Shown here: one piece after another, positions 8,666 through 17,692 of the stretch
Layout of the letters: each line of letters begins with the position of its first letter
How positions within the stretch are numbered: the first letter of the stretch is position 1
NCBI GenBank assembly: GCA_047605865.1
Contig: JASGFC010000003.1
Location: forward strand, 9,199 to 73,198
DNA length: 64,000 nucleotides
Direction of reading: 5' to 3'
From: JASGDC01 sp047605865
GTDB lineage: Bacteria > Actinomycetota > Actinomycetes > Actinomycetales > Micrococcaceae
Translations under genes and position numbers: made by a program
The notes under the pieces: model-generated
What the model was told of the DNA's origin: nothing
The model's database searches: none
The model's input: only the letters and a program-made list of their open reading frames with translations

Positions 8666-9862
8666 ATGGCTGACGAGAAAAACCTGAACACGGATAATGG
8701 CTTGAACTTGAACGATGAGGCTAAAAATCAACATGATGAAATTAATGCTAAGTTAAAGGCTGCTACTGAAAACCTAGAAAATAAAGTTAGCAAGCAACAG
8801 GACTCTTCCCTTTCATCAGAAGGGAAGAGCACCTCAGCTTCTAGCTCTTCTGATAACACCATATCTGAAGAGCCTAGCTACACTACTCCACCTAGTACTT
8901 CTTCTGCAAAAACAGAACAATTTACTGTTCCAGTAGTTGAGGCTGACACACAAAATCAGAATTATAAATACATTCGTTCTGATCGCACTTCCGATTCGCG
9001 TAACACTACCTCAGCGCAATCTGAAAACAAGCAAACGCCAAGCACTCAAAATGAGAGTGGATCAGCTCATGGAAAAGGTGGTATTACAACTCCACCAACA
9101 AACTCTAGTACTCCTGCAGTTTTCTCAAACTCACCAAAACCACTACAACTGACAGAACAAATCAAACAAGATTATTCTCACGTTAATACTTCTAAAACTG
9201 CTCTAGGTACTCAGACCAGAGTTGGAAACAGCCGTACCCGTAATATAGACCCAAAGAAACGTTTAATGGCTATTGGTGCCAGTACTGCACTTGTTTTCGC
9301 TGGTGGAGCATACATCCTTGATGCTTCTTCTTCTGACTCCCCTAGCCATTCAGACTACTCATACAGCAAAGGCGACTCTTCTGGCTACTCTGACACAGCT
9401 AGTATTGACTTTGGTAAAACTGCTTCGTGGGATCAAGTTGGCCTAGCAGTTACAGTACCTGATCCAAAAATTGCAAGTGCTACTTCAATGACAGAAGGTA
9501 CAGATGCAGACCAATACATTGTTTTTACAGTTAAAGTAACAAATACCTCTGATAAAACCATCCGTGCTAGCAAGCTTAAAGATATCGTCCCTCAAGCTTA
9601 TTATGGGTCAAGCCAAATTACGGCAAAGCAAGTAACAGATGCCTCAAATGATGTAACAGATGACTCTTTCAGCACTCTTAAAGCAGGGGAAACTCAAGTT
9701 ATCCGTTATGGCTTTAGCATTCCAGAAAGTGGTTTAAGTAGTGTTACGCTTGATGTTGGTAAGCCTTCTGGTGCAGAACAATCAGCAGTGTTCCAAGGCT
9801 CTTACAAAGCTGATAGCTACTCAAGTAACTACAGCTACAGTAGCCAAGACGACGACTCCTAA
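8666..9862 (+). CDS. Single-pass membrane protein with disordered N-terminus and DUF4352-like ectodomain
   Basis: A 398-residue protein in three parts. Residues 1 to about 195 are hydrophilic, rich in Ser, Thr, Asn and Gln, and look disordered. One membrane segment lies at about residues 200-216 (MAIGASTALVFAGGAYI), preceded by basic residues, which predicts N-in/C-out topology. After a Ser/Asp/Tyr linker, residues of about 250-380 form a beta-rich domain (YIVFTVKVTNTSDKTIR) like the DUF4352/telokin-like extracellular domains of Gram-positive lipoproteins. It ends with a Ser/Tyr-rich tail. The start follows GAAAGCGAAACA. Function unknown; a cell-envelope role is inferred. Domain assignment is moderate. 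Confidence 0.6.
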   Translation: MADEKNLNTDNGLNLNDEAKNQHDEINAKLKAATENLENKVSKQQDSSLSSEGKSTSASSSSDNTISEEPSYTTPPSTSSAKTEQFTVPVVEADTQNQNYKYIRSDRTSDSRNTTSAQSENKQTPSTQNESGSAHGKGGITTPPTNSSTPAVFSNSPKPLQLTEQIKQDYSHVNTSKTALGTQTRVGNSRTRNIDPKKRLMAIGASTALVFAGGAYILDASSSDSPSHSDYSYSKGDSSGYSDTASIDFGKTASWDQVGLAVTVPDPKIASATSMTEGTDADQYIVFTVKVTNTSDKTIRASKLKDIVPQAYYGSSQITAKQVTDASNDVTDDSFSTLKAGETQVIRYGFSIPESGLSSVTLDVGKPSGAEQSAVFQGSYKADSYSSNYSYSSQDDDS

Positions 9863-9909
9863 ACTTTTACCTAAAAACTTTTATAAAATAGCTCAAGAAT
9901 AGGAACTTC

Positions 9910-11409
9910 ATGAGTAATGCTAAATTAGCACCTTTGACCGACCCTCAAAAAGCACGAGTCAATAATCGCTCAAGAAAACCTGAATCTAAAGAATTTGAAA
10001 GGTTTATTAGCGAAGATTGGGATGAAAAAAAGAGTCCACATGACAAACCTTTCCCCGTAGCAAAATACACAGCAAAAAGGCGTGAACAACTTTCTCAACA
10101 CTTCAGTGGTGATCGACTCATCCTCCCTGCTGGAGATCTAAAAGTACGCAGCAATGATACAGACTATATGTATCGTCCACACAGTGCCTTCGCTCACTAT
10201 GTGGGCAGTGGTGCTGAAACAGAACCAGGTTCAGTCCTTGTGTTAGAACCTGAAAAAAAAGGACACAAAGCTACTCTCTATGTGTACCCAGCCTCTCCAT
10301 ATGGTAGCGAAGAATCCTATAACAATTCCCGTAATGGAGCTTTTTGGGTAGGTATGCGACCTTCTCTGGAAGAAACTCAAAAGCACTACTTGATTGATGT
10401 GAAAGATATCAAGGATTTAGAGAAACAACTTGCTCAAAAAATCGATGGTTCTGTACGTATTGTGCGCGAAGCAGACCCAGCAATTGAGGCAACATTACAA
10501 AAGTATCGTAAAAATATGTCCGATACTCAACAAGATCAAGCTGATTTTCTTCTTGCTGAAGTTTGCGCAGAACAACGCCTTGTGAAAGATCAATACGCTA
10601 TTGATGAGATGAAAAAAGCCACCCAAGCTACTGCTGAAGGCTTTGAAAATATTGTACGAAAGCTACCACAAGCAGTAAAAAATCAACGTGGTGAACGCGT
10701 TGTGGAAACTTCTTTTTATGATGTAGCTCGCGTGCAAGGTTACCACACTGGATATGAAACAATCGCAGCTTCAGGTAATGATGCCACCACTTTGCATTGG
10801 AATAAAAATACCGGTGATGTCAAAAATGGTGATGTTCTTCTTGTTGATGCAGGAGTAGAACTAGAATCTCTCTACACAGCAGATGTTACTCGAAGCATGC
10901 CTATTAGTGGTAAATTCACTGATGTTCAGCGAAAAGTCTATACTGCAGTTCTTGATGCTGCAGATGCAGGATTTAAGGTAGCTGTCCCTGGAAATAAATT
11001 CCGTGATGTCCATAATGCTGCTATCAAAGTTATCGCTGAACGCCTCGAAGAATGGGGTATTTTGCCTTGCACTGCTGAAGAGTCCTTGCAAGCAGATAAA
11101 CAGTTCCATCGTCGTTGGATGATTCATGGCACAAGTCATCACCTTGGTCTTGATGTTCACGATTGCGCTGAAGCACGTAAAGAAATGTATCTAGATGCTG
11201 AACTTGTACCAGGCATGATCTTCACCATTGAACCTGGGCTATACTTCAAAGAAAATGACCTAAAAGTCCCTGAAGAATATCGTGGCATTGGTGTGCGTAT
11301 TGAAGATGATGTGCTCGTTACAGAAAAAGGTAACGAAAACTTAAGCGCTATGCTACCGCGTAAAGCTGATGATGTTGAAGCCTGGATGCAAAGCATCCTG
11401 AAGAAATAG
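9910..11409 (+). CDS. pepP: Xaa-Pro aminopeptidase (M24B)
   Basis: Cytosolic dimetal aminopeptidase, 499 residues, that removes an N-terminal residue in front of proline. An N-terminal AMP_N-like domain leads into the pita-bread catalytic domain. The metal ligands are visible: the Asp pair in VDAGVE and TADVTR (about residues 312 and 323), the His in SHHLGLDVHD (about 414), the Glu in TIEPG (about 440) and the Glu in RIEDDV (about 465). AGGAAC sits ahead of the ATG. It converges on the general-stress gene with only 2 nt between stops. With the POT transporters and other peptidases here it fits peptide-based nutrition (inference). Confidence 0.93.
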   Translation: MSNAKLAPLTDPQKARVNNRSRKPESKEFERFISEDWDEKKSPHDKPFPVAKYTAKRREQLSQHFSGDRLILPAGDLKVRSNDTDYMYRPHSAFAHYVGSGAETEPGSVLVLEPEKKGHKATLYVYPASPYGSEESYNNSRNGAFWVGMRPSLEETQKHYLIDVKDIKDLEKQLAQKIDGSVRIVREADPAIEATLQKYRKNMSDTQQDQADFLLAEVCAEQRLVKDQYAIDEMKKATQATAEGFENIVRKLPQAVKNQRGERVVETSFYDVARVQGYHTGYETIAASGNDATTLHWNKNTGDVKNGDVLLVDAGVELESLYTADVTRSMPISGKFTDVQRKVYTAVLDAADAGFKVAVPGNKFRDVHNAAIKVIAERLEEWGILPCTAEESLQADKQFHRRWMIHGTSHHLGLDVHDCAEARKEMYLDAELVPGMIFTIEPGLYFKENDLKVPEEYRGIGVRIEDDVLVTEKGNENLSAMLPRKADDVEAWMQSILKK

Positions 11410-11411
11410 CT

Positions 11412-12071
11412 TTAGTTTTCTTTCTCATCTTCAAGACGAGCCCCGAAACGTGGGCGTCCATCTTCCAAAGGCTCATATCCAGGTTTTGATTCTTGAGGCT
11501 CTTGTTCTTTAACTGTTGATGCCACTTCTGCTGGGATATCGTGACTTTGAACTTCATGAGTAATCGTTGGAGTTTCAGTGCTAGAATGCGCTTCCATCTG
11601 GTGCAGCATTGTGCTTGCTTCACTAGCCATTCTACTGTCTACAATTACTTCATAGGCACCAGCTACTACCTGAGATAAAGAAGTAAAGTCCCTTTTCCCT
11701 CTACGTAGCGCATAAGTACCCACGGAAAACATAACCCCCATAGCAGCACCTATGGCTATTGCAGCAGGAATCATTCCTGTGTGGTCTGAACCTAAAGACA
11801 GAATAAAGCCACCAAAGATACCTAACCAACCACCTGACATTGCTCCAGAAAGAGCAACTTTGGACATGGTCAAACGACCCATAACGCGTTCTACTTGTTT
11901 GAGGTCACTACCTACAATAGAAACTAACTGCACTGGAAATTCATGATCAGCAAGGTAATCAACAGCAGCTTGTGCCTCTTCATACGTTTTATATCGTGCA
12001 ATAACATCTCCATCAGGCAGAGCCGGTGTACTTAACATTGATGGTGTATTGCTGTTGTTAAACATTGTCAT
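11412..12071 (-). CDS. General-stress-protein-17M-like membrane protein
   Basis: A 219-residue protein with an N-terminal YflT/general stress protein 17M-like domain (IARYKTYEEAQAAVDYLAD, about residues 24-42). Two membrane segments with many glycines follow (about residues 75-118), then a hydrophilic Glu/Pro/Ser-rich tail. In other Actinobacteria the same gene stands divergent from or next to the MgtE-CBS / DUF1003 / mrp group, as here. The start may be ATG 12071 or the in-frame ATG 12065; TTGAAG lies just upstream of the former. Function unknown; stress induction is known for the family only in Bacillus. Confidence 0.75.
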   Translation of the reverse strand: MTMFNNSNTPSMLSTPALPDGDVIARYKTYEEAQAAVDYLADHEFPVQLVSIVGSDLKQVERVMGRLTMSKVALSGAMSGGWLGIFGGFILSLGSDHTGMIPAAIAIGAAMGVMFSVGTYALRRGKRDFTSLSQVVAGAYEVIVDSRMASEASTMLHQMEAHSSTETPTITHEVQSHDIPAEVASTVKEQEPQESKPGYEPLEDGRPRFGARLEDEKEN

Positions 12072-12103
12072 ACTTCAAGGATATCTGTTTTCCCTCTTTC
12101 AGT

Positions 12104-12116
12104 TATAATAAAAAAG
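12104..12116 (+). promoter_or_regulatory. Consensus -10 box giving a leaderless mgtE-like mRNA
   Basis: A perfect TATAAT at 12104-12109 is followed by six A's and then GTG at 12116. There is no Shine-Dalgarno, so transcription should start at or beside the start codon. The divergent stress gene starts about 40 nt away, so the two promoters share this short interval. Confidence 0.65.
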
Positions 12117-13378
12117 TGAGTTTGGATAAGATTTTCGTAGCTAGGATGATAGATTTAGACATCTTTGAACCTGATGGAGACCGTGTCGGTCGTGTTCGAG
12201 ATGTTGTCTTAACAAGTTCCTCAGACAATTCTGCTCCAGAAGTTATTGGGATTGTCATGGAAGATAACAGTAAAAAACGTCTTTTTGTACGAATGTCCAA
12301 AGTAGAGAATATTACCAACCAAGAACTCATCATCAAAGATCTTGAAAATGTTAAAAGATTTGAACAAAGAGGTCTCGAAAGACTCGTCGCAGCAGAAGTA
12401 TTTGATCGCCAAGTTAGCACGATAGATGGCAAACAAGGAATTATTGAAGATATATCTTTTGCCAAAATCCGTGATGATTACTTCGTTACAGATTTCTTTA
12501 TCAGAGAAAATACTCACGGAATTAAGGCTTTCCGAAAAGGAAATACTAGACTTGTTCCTTGGCAAGAGATTGTACTGCAAAACCGAGAAGCCCCACAAGC
12601 TGCTACGCAATTCTTAGAAGCTCACGCAGGAGAAAACCCTGCCGATTTCGCCTCAGCACTTGTAGATCTACACCCTAAACGACGCCTAGAAATTGCTCAT
12701 GAAATGTCCGATGAGCGTCTAGCACTTGTTCTTGCTCAAATGAATGAAGATGATCAAGTCGAAATTCTAGCTGGACTACAACCTCAGCGAGTAGTATCCG
12801 TGCTCCATGAAATGGAACCTGATGATGCAGCAGACTTAGTTCACGATCTTGGTCCAGCTCAAGCTGAAGTACTGCTGAGCATGATGGAGCCTGATGATGC
12901 AGCAGAGATGCGTCGTTTGTTATCTTATGACCAAGACGTAGCAGGTGCTCTTATGACACCAGTGCCTCTTATTCTGTCACCTGAAGCTACTGTGGCTGAA
13001 GCACTTGCCCATATGCAAGAAGAAAAACGTACCCCCGCACACGCAAGTATTGTGTATATTTGCCGCCCTCCCATTGAAACCCCTACTGGAAAATACCTTG
13101 GCTACTCTCATTTCCAACAGCTCTTACGTACTCCACCAGGAACTATCGTTGGTGAAATTATTAACACCAATATTTCACCAGTAACAGACACTACTCCTAT
13201 TGGTGAAGTAGTACGGCGTATGGCAACATATGACCTCGTATCTATCCCTGTTGTCAACAGTAACGGTAGCCTGGTTGGCTCAGTGGCTGTTGATGACGTA
13301 CTAGACCACATCCTCCCTGATGGCTGGCGCGATCAGCACGATATTGATGAGAATATACAATTAGGTGAGATTCGATGA
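12116..13378 (+). CDS. PRC-barrel / MgtE N-domain / CBS protein (no membrane domain)
   Basis: A 420-residue soluble protein. The N-terminus (about residues 5-60) has a PRC-barrel-like region (DLDIFEPDGDRVGRVRDVVL). The middle carries an MgtE intracellular N-domain with repeated helical units (LVLAQMNEDDQVEIL, HEMEPDDAADLVHDL). The C-terminal third has two CBS motifs (TPVPLILSPEATVAEAL and DTTPIGEVVRRMATYDLVSIP). The MgtE channel domain is absent, as in mycobacterial Rv1232c-type proteins, so it is more likely a Mg/adenylate sensor than a transporter. I chose GTG 12116 over TTG 12065 because of the TATAAT box. The DUF1003 gene overlaps its end by 4 nt. Confidence 0.85.
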   Translation: MSLDKIFVARMIDLDIFEPDGDRVGRVRDVVLTSSSDNSAPEVIGIVMEDNSKKRLFVRMSKVENITNQELIIKDLENVKRFEQRGLERLVAAEVFDRQVSTIDGKQGIIEDISFAKIRDDYFVTDFFIRENTHGIKAFRKGNTRLVPWQEIVLQNREAPQAATQFLEAHAGENPADFASALVDLHPKRRLEIAHEMSDERLALVLAQMNEDDQVEILAGLQPQRVVSVLHEMEPDDAADLVHDLGPAQAEVLLSMMEPDDAAEMRRLLSYDQDVAGALMTPVPLILSPEATVAEALAHMQEEKRTPAHASIVYICRPPIETPTGKYLGYSHFQQLLRTPPGTIVGEIINTNISPVTDTTPIGEVVRRMATYDLVSIPVVNSNGSLVGSVAVDDVLDHILPDGWRDQHDIDENIQLGEIR

Positions 13379-13926
13379 GTAAACGTGATAAAAAAGTAGA
13401 GCAGGAAGTTAACGAACTCAGCACTCCTTTAGACCGCTCTTCACTCAAAAACAGAAAACTTCCAGGTTTTTTACGCCCAAACCCTGAGGCCTTTGGCGAA
13501 ATGACTGAAGCATTTGCACGTTTTTTGGGTACGCCACAATTCATTGTTTACTTAACTATTTTCTGTGGCGTGTGGCTACTATGGAATATTTATATGCCTG
13601 AAAAATTGCAATTTGACCCCAGAGCGCAAAACTTCACCTTGCTAACTCTCATGCTTTCTATCCAAGCATCTTATGCAGCACCATTGCTCTTGTTAGCTCA
13701 AAACCGTCAAGATGACCGTGACCGCGTCTTGGCTGAGCAAGATAGAAAAGAGACGCAACGAAATCTAGCGGATACAGAATACATCGCCAGAGAAATCGCT
13801 GCCCTACGTATTGCACTGCGTGATGTAGCTACACGTGACTTTGTTCGTTCAGAAATTCGTTCTGTACTTGAAGAAATTGAAAAAGATGAATCTACCACCA
13901 CATCTGCAGAAGACACAACAAATTGA
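13375..13926 (+). CDS. DUF1003 membrane protein
   Basis: A 183-residue protein with two membrane segments (about residues 55-70 and 85-105) joined by a short loop, and a long charged C-terminal helix. FLGTPQFIVYLTIFCGVWLLWN and LTLMLSIQASYAAPLLLLAQNRQDDRDR match the DUF1003 core. Its ATGA start overlaps the stop of the MgtE-CBS gene, so the two are coupled. This pairing is conserved in Actinobacteria and suggests the two act together at the membrane, perhaps on ion homeostasis (inference). The end overlaps the likely mrp start by about 40 nt. Confidence 0.85.
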   Translation: MSKRDKKVEQEVNELSTPLDRSSLKNRKLPGFLRPNPEAFGEMTEAFARFLGTPQFIVYLTIFCGVWLLWNIYMPEKLQFDPRAQNFTLLTLMLSIQASYAAPLLLLAQNRQDDRDRVLAEQDRKETQRNLADTEYIAREIAALRIALRDVATRDFVRSEIRSVLEEIEKDESTTTSAEDTTN

Positions 13927-14632
13927 AGCCTTGAATCTCAACGCCAAGAGAATTATAGCCGTAACTAGTGGCAAAGGTGGTGTTGGAAAATCCACACTCA
14001 CAGCACACCTCGCTCTTGAAGCAACACAAGCCGGTTATCGTGTTGGAATAGTAGATTTGGATGTTTTTGGTTTTTCTATTCCAGCCCTTTTCAACATCAA
14101 GGAAAAGGCTGAACGCTCTGGAACAAAAATTAAAGCTGTCCAAAGTCGTGGTGTCTATATTGTTTCTATGGGAATGTTTGTACGCTCTGAAGACGTTGTG
14201 GCATGGCGAGGACCCTTGTTACACCGTACTGTTAAACAGCTGCTTAGTGACGTTGATTTCCCTGAGCTTGATTACCTATTCCTTGATCTTCCTCCTGGCA
14301 CAGGAGATATTGCAATCTCAATGGGACAATTACTACCTACTGCAGAAGTTCTTATTGTTACTACTCCAGATATAAATGCCGCCGATGTAGCTATTCGCAG
14401 CGGAAGGCTTGCTGAAAAAAATGGTCAAAAGGTTCTAGGTGTTCTTGAAAACATGAGTTGCATCACGATGCCTGATGGCAGCCAACAGCAACTCTTCGGC
14501 TCTGGTGGCGGGCAAAAAATTGCCCAAGAACTTGATGTTCCACTGCTAGCACAACTTCCCCTAGAGCATGATATTTCACTCAAGGCTCACGATAGCAACT
14601 TCATCACTACTGATATTCTTGACCCTAAGTAG
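13886..14632 (+). CDS. mrp: Mrp/ApbC/NBP35-type P-loop ATPase
   Basis: Iron-sulfur cluster carrier ATPase of the Mrp/ApbC family, 248 residues. The deviant Walker A SGKGGVGKS sits at about residues 28-36, followed by VGIVDLDVFGFSIP and DYLFLDLPPGTGD. The CxxC cluster-binding motif of the family is not present near MSCITMP, where only one Cys is seen; this should be noted before assigning Fe-S carriage. I chose ATG 13886 because it is closest to the P-loop; an upstream ATG at 13835 adds 17 implausible residues. It is the last gene of the MgtE-DUF1003-mrp operon and its stop overlaps that of tatB by 8 nt. Confidence 0.85.
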   Translation: MNLPPHLQKTQQIEALNLNAKRIIAVTSGKGGVGKSTLTAHLALEATQAGYRVGIVDLDVFGFSIPALFNIKEKAERSGTKIKAVQSRGVYIVSMGMFVRSEDVVAWRGPLLHRTVKQLLSDVDFPELDYLFLDLPPGTGDIAISMGQLLPTAEVLIVTTPDINAADVAIRSGRLAEKNGQKVLGVLENMSCITMPDGSQQQLFGSGGGQKIAQELDVPLLAQLPLEHDISLKAHDSNFITTDILDPK

Positions 14633-15125
14633 CCTCTGGATCAAAAGGAGCAGCAATGCCTTCGGGAAGCTCCTCATAAGCAGGACGCTCACGAGCAGCT
14701 TCACGAGCAAGTCTAACATTTTCTTCTGGTGAATTATTTGCTGTAATACCAGCAGCACCACCTACAAGAGCACCTGCACCTGCTGCTACAGCAGTACCAG
14801 TACCTGTAACACTACCCTTAAGCTCATTAACAGTTGATACTGCATCATCGAAAACACCAGTAACATCCTCACTGAGTGCTTCTTTAATGATCTTACGAGG
14901 ATCATATTGGCGTGGATCATATTTTTTAATATCAGCTAAAGTTAAATCTGCATATTCATCGCCGAGTTCATCTTTGATCTGAGACTTAGCACCCTCGGAC
15001 ATTTCCCGAATTTTACGGATAGTATGTGGCAATTCTTTGGCATACCTTTGCATCCGATCTGGACCAACAACAAAGACTGCGATGAAAAGGAGAATCATCA
15101 AGTCCCAGGAGTTAATACCAAACAT
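14625..15125 (-). CDS. tatB: Sec-independent translocase subunit TatB
   Basis: Membrane subunit of the twin-arginine translocon, 166 residues. The N-terminal hydrophobic helix (about residues 5-21) with the family MFGINSWDLMILL start and VVGPDRM hinge leads into an amphipathic helix. A long hydrophilic tail follows, with Gly/Ala-rich and Glu/Pro-rich parts. The position downstream of pepA with a 2-nt gap indicates co-transcription. Its client set includes at least the Tat-type protein encoded at 22999-23493. The gene converges on mrp, with stop codons overlapping by 8 nt. tatA and tatC are not in the window. Confidence 0.9.
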   Translation of the reverse strand: MFGINSWDLMILLFIAVFVVGPDRMQRYAKELPHTIRKIREMSEGAKSQIKDELGDEYADLTLADIKKYDPRQYDPRKIIKEALSEDVTGVFDDAVSTVNELKGSVTGTGTAVAAGAGALVGGAAGITANNSPEENVRLAREAARERPAYEELPEGIAAPFDPEAT

Positions 15126-15127
15126 TT

Positions 15128-16471
15128 TTATGCATTCCTCACACTGTTTTTTTCAGATACAGAAGAAAAATATTCAATCAGTGCACGAGCACCAAAACCA
15201 GAAGCACCTACTGCATATTCATGGTATGGCTTCTCCCAACGTCCTGGACCAGCAATATCAAAGTGAGCCCAGGGCAGTTTTCCTACAAATTCTTGCAAAA
15301 ATAATGCTGCCATCACTGAACCACCACCGACATCATAAGCTACTTGCAGTACATCTGCTTGCTCGCAGTTAGTGATGATGGCTCTATACTCTTCTGGCAG
15401 TGGCATGCGCCATAAATACTCTCCAGCAATATTAGCGCTAGAAATTAAATCTTGAGCAAAATCCTCATTATTGGAATAGAAAGCAGCGTGTTCTTTACCA
15501 GTACTAGCACTAGCAGCACCTGTTAAAGTTGCCACATCAATTAAGTAATCAGGCTTTAGTTCAATTCGTGCGTAGCTCAAGGCATCTGCCATCACCATTC
15601 GACCTTCAGCATCTGTATTTCCAACCTCAACAGTGGTGCCATCGTACATTGTGATAACGTCAGAAGGCCTATACGAAGGCGAACCAAGAGCATTTTCTGC
15701 CATAGCCATCAAACAATCTATTTTAAGCGGTAAAGCTGTTTGTGCAGCAGCACGTGTCACCGCAAACATGACAGCAGCACCTTCCATGTCTGTTTTCATG
15801 GTTGCCATGCCTTCTCCAGGTTTGAGATTTAAACCACCAGTATCAAAAGTGATTCCTTTACCAATGAGTGCATAGTGTGGAAGATTTTCATGGTGTTCTT
15901 CAGGCTCATAGTGAACGTGGATTAAACAAGGAGGCGTTGCTGAACCTTGACCTACAGCACATATACCCCCAAAGCCTTCTTTTTTCAATGTTTCATAGTC
16001 TTTAATTGTGACTGTTAAACCCTTGATATCTGCTAGTTTTTTTACTTGTTGAGCCATCCAGGAAGGGTTCTTGATATTAGAAGGAGTATTGGTTAAATCC
16101 CGGGCAAGATAACTTGCTTCTACCTGAACAAGTGCCTGATTTTTGCTTTGCTCATCTACCCCAGATAGGTAAACAGTTTCTAGCTCGTTATCGCGTTTCA
16201 CTTTACCTATGCGTGCTTGTTGATAGGCAGCGAGCAATAAACCTTCAAGAAAGCTTTGTTGCTGTTCTGGACTGTAGGCTTCTAGAGAGGCAAGAGTTAT
16301 TTCAGTTTGTTCTTGAGTCTCTTGTGCTACTTTGGCTCCTGCTATTCTAAAATCGCGAAGATCAGCTTCTACTGGTATATCGCAAGAGATGAGCTCAGTA
16401 GTATTTTTTGATGCAGTAGCTTCATTAACATTACGAAGTTTGGGAACTCTGATATTGACGTCTAACACCAT
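15128..16471 (-). CDS. pepA: Leucyl aminopeptidase (M17)
   Basis: Cytosolic dizinc/dimanganese leucine aminopeptidase of 447 residues, somewhat shorter than the usual roughly 500. The catalytic C-domain has the metal- and substrate-binding stretch IGKGITFDTGGLNLKP, a second Asp in KTDMEGAA, and the M17 signature NTDAEGRMVMADAL. It probably releases N-terminal residues from peptides and Cys-Gly. There is a 36-nt gap to the mannosyltransferase and 2 nt to tatB, so it belongs to the LOG-DivIVA-mannosyltransferase-pepA-tatB transcript. No clear Shine-Dalgarno precedes the ATG at 16471. Confidence 0.93.
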   Translation of the reverse strand: MVLDVNIRVPKLRNVNEATASKNTTELISCDIPVEADLRDFRIAGAKVAQETQEQTEITLASLEAYSPEQQQSFLEGLLLAAYQQARIGKVKRDNELETVYLSGVDEQSKNQALVQVEASYLARDLTNTPSNIKNPSWMAQQVKKLADIKGLTVTIKDYETLKKEGFGGICAVGQGSATPPCLIHVHYEPEEHHENLPHYALIGKGITFDTGGLNLKPGEGMATMKTDMEGAAVMFAVTRAAAQTALPLKIDCLMAMAENALGSPSYRPSDVITMYDGTTVEVGNTDAEGRMVMADALSYARIELKPDYLIDVATLTGAASASTGKEHAAFYSNNEDFAQDLISSANIAGEYLWRMPLPEEYRAIITNCEQADVLQVAYDVGGGSVMAALFLQEFVGKLPWAHFDIAGPGRWEKPYHEYAVGASGFGARALIEYFSSVSEKNSVRNA

Positions 16472-16507
16472 ATTATTATCTCACAATGAGTGCCAAACTT
16501 CGCCACT

Positions 16508-17692
16508 TTATGGTGGCCAATCTCCACCACCTGGTAAAGGAGTGTAATCCCACAACCACGCAACCCACACTATTTGCAATAGACAGAACATTAAAATCAT
16601 TGCTGACCTATAGCTTCTATCTTTGGAAAGGTTAACTGCCCCCAATGCCATAGGAAAAAGTGGTAACAACATTCTAAAAGTTGACGTTTGTGGTGCTAAA
16701 ACTGCAAAAAGATACAGCATATAACTTGCACACCACGTTCGCATATCAAACGCTAAAATATCAAAAGGTCTTGAATATAGCACCATGAAAAACAGTGGAA
16801 AAATCAAGAATGGTGCGAAAAATCCAAGTGGCCCCAAGACTGCCCAACCCATTTGAAACCACGGAGCAAACAAGCTTAGGTTGTCTCCGCGCCATGCCAG
16901 CTCTGTTTCAGTATAGGCTGAACGCACTCCTGTTACGGAAGCTGAAATGAATACCCAAGATAATGCCCAAAAACTTGCATATACCGTAAGAGTACAGCTG
17001 AGAATCCTTGCCTTCAGATTAAAATTTTCTCGCTCGGTGTACCAACGGTGAATAGTATGAAAAAACATGACAGCAGCGAAAGGAACACCAGCAGGTCTTG
17101 ATAAACACATGAATGGTATAACAAGAAAAAGCAGATAGTACTTTCTTTTCACTAAGAAATACAAAGCCAAGGCAAGGAACAATAAATGTGTTGCTTCAGC
17201 ATATGGGATTTGTAAAATTGGCGAAATTGGAAAAAACGTAATAAAAGCTACTGCCCACAATGCGAGCTGATGCGAAGCACACAAACGAAAAAGCTTGTAA
17301 ATGACAAAAATAGCAAGGAATCCACTCAATGTTGCTACAAGTGGAGAAAGATAGAACCAATCAAGGCCAGTTATCGCATGCAGTCCTTTTACCACGAATG
17401 GGAACACAGGATAGAAAGCCCAGTTATTTTGTAATACTGTTCCCAAGGAATCTTTAGGTAAAGTACTGGGATATCCTGAATCATAAATATCGTGATACCA
17501 CTTGCTATCCCATAGCTGCACATAATTCAGATAATCTGGATGCACATCAGTCCAGGGGTTTGTGCCTTGAAATCGTGCCGTACTGGACATGATGCAAAAA
17601 GTCAGCAGGCGCCCTAAAGCATATATGAAAAAGACTTGTGCCCACCAAGGCAATGTCAAAAAACGTGAAGTTAGCTTGGACACCTTGTTCAT
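16508..17692 (-). CDS. GT-C mannosyltransferase-like membrane protein (PIG-V type)
   Basis: A 394-residue integral membrane protein with about ten hydrophobic segments. Near the N-terminus, after TM1, it has a large loop with DVHPDYLNYVQLWDSKWYHDI, resembling the acidic WDSxWY catalytic loop of PIG-V/PimE-like GT-C enzymes that use polyprenyl-phosphate mannose. Actinobacteria use such enzymes for phosphatidylinositol mannosides and lipoglycans. With the MptB-like gene at 60720 it suggests the cell makes mannosylated lipids or glycans. Its start overlaps the stop of the DivIVA-domain gene by 4 nt. The acceptor cannot be inferred. Confidence 0.75.
   Translation of the reverse strand: MNKVSKLTSRFLTLPWWAQVFFIYALGRLLTFCIMSSTARFQGTNPWTDVHPDYLNYVQLWDSKWYHDIYDSGYPSTLPKDSLGTVLQNNWAFYPVFPFVVKGLHAITGLDWFYLSPLVATLSGFLAIFVIYKLFRLCASHQLALWAVAFITFFPISPILQIPYAEATHLLFLALALYFLVKRKYYLLFLVIPFMCLSRPAGVPFAAVMFFHTIHRWYTERENFNLKARILSCTLTVYASFWALSWVFISASVTGVRSAYTETELAWRGDNLSLFAPWFQMGWAVLGPLGFFAPFLIFPLFFMVLYSRPFDILAFDMRTWCASYMLYLFAVLAPQTSTFRMLLPLFPMALGAVNLSKDRSYRSAMILMFCLLQIVWVAWLWDYTPLPGGGDWPP

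Noticed and set aside
12065..12115. TTG start for the MgtE-CBS protein
   Set aside because: The added 17 residues are not family-like, and a TATAAT box sits within them six bases before GTG 12116.
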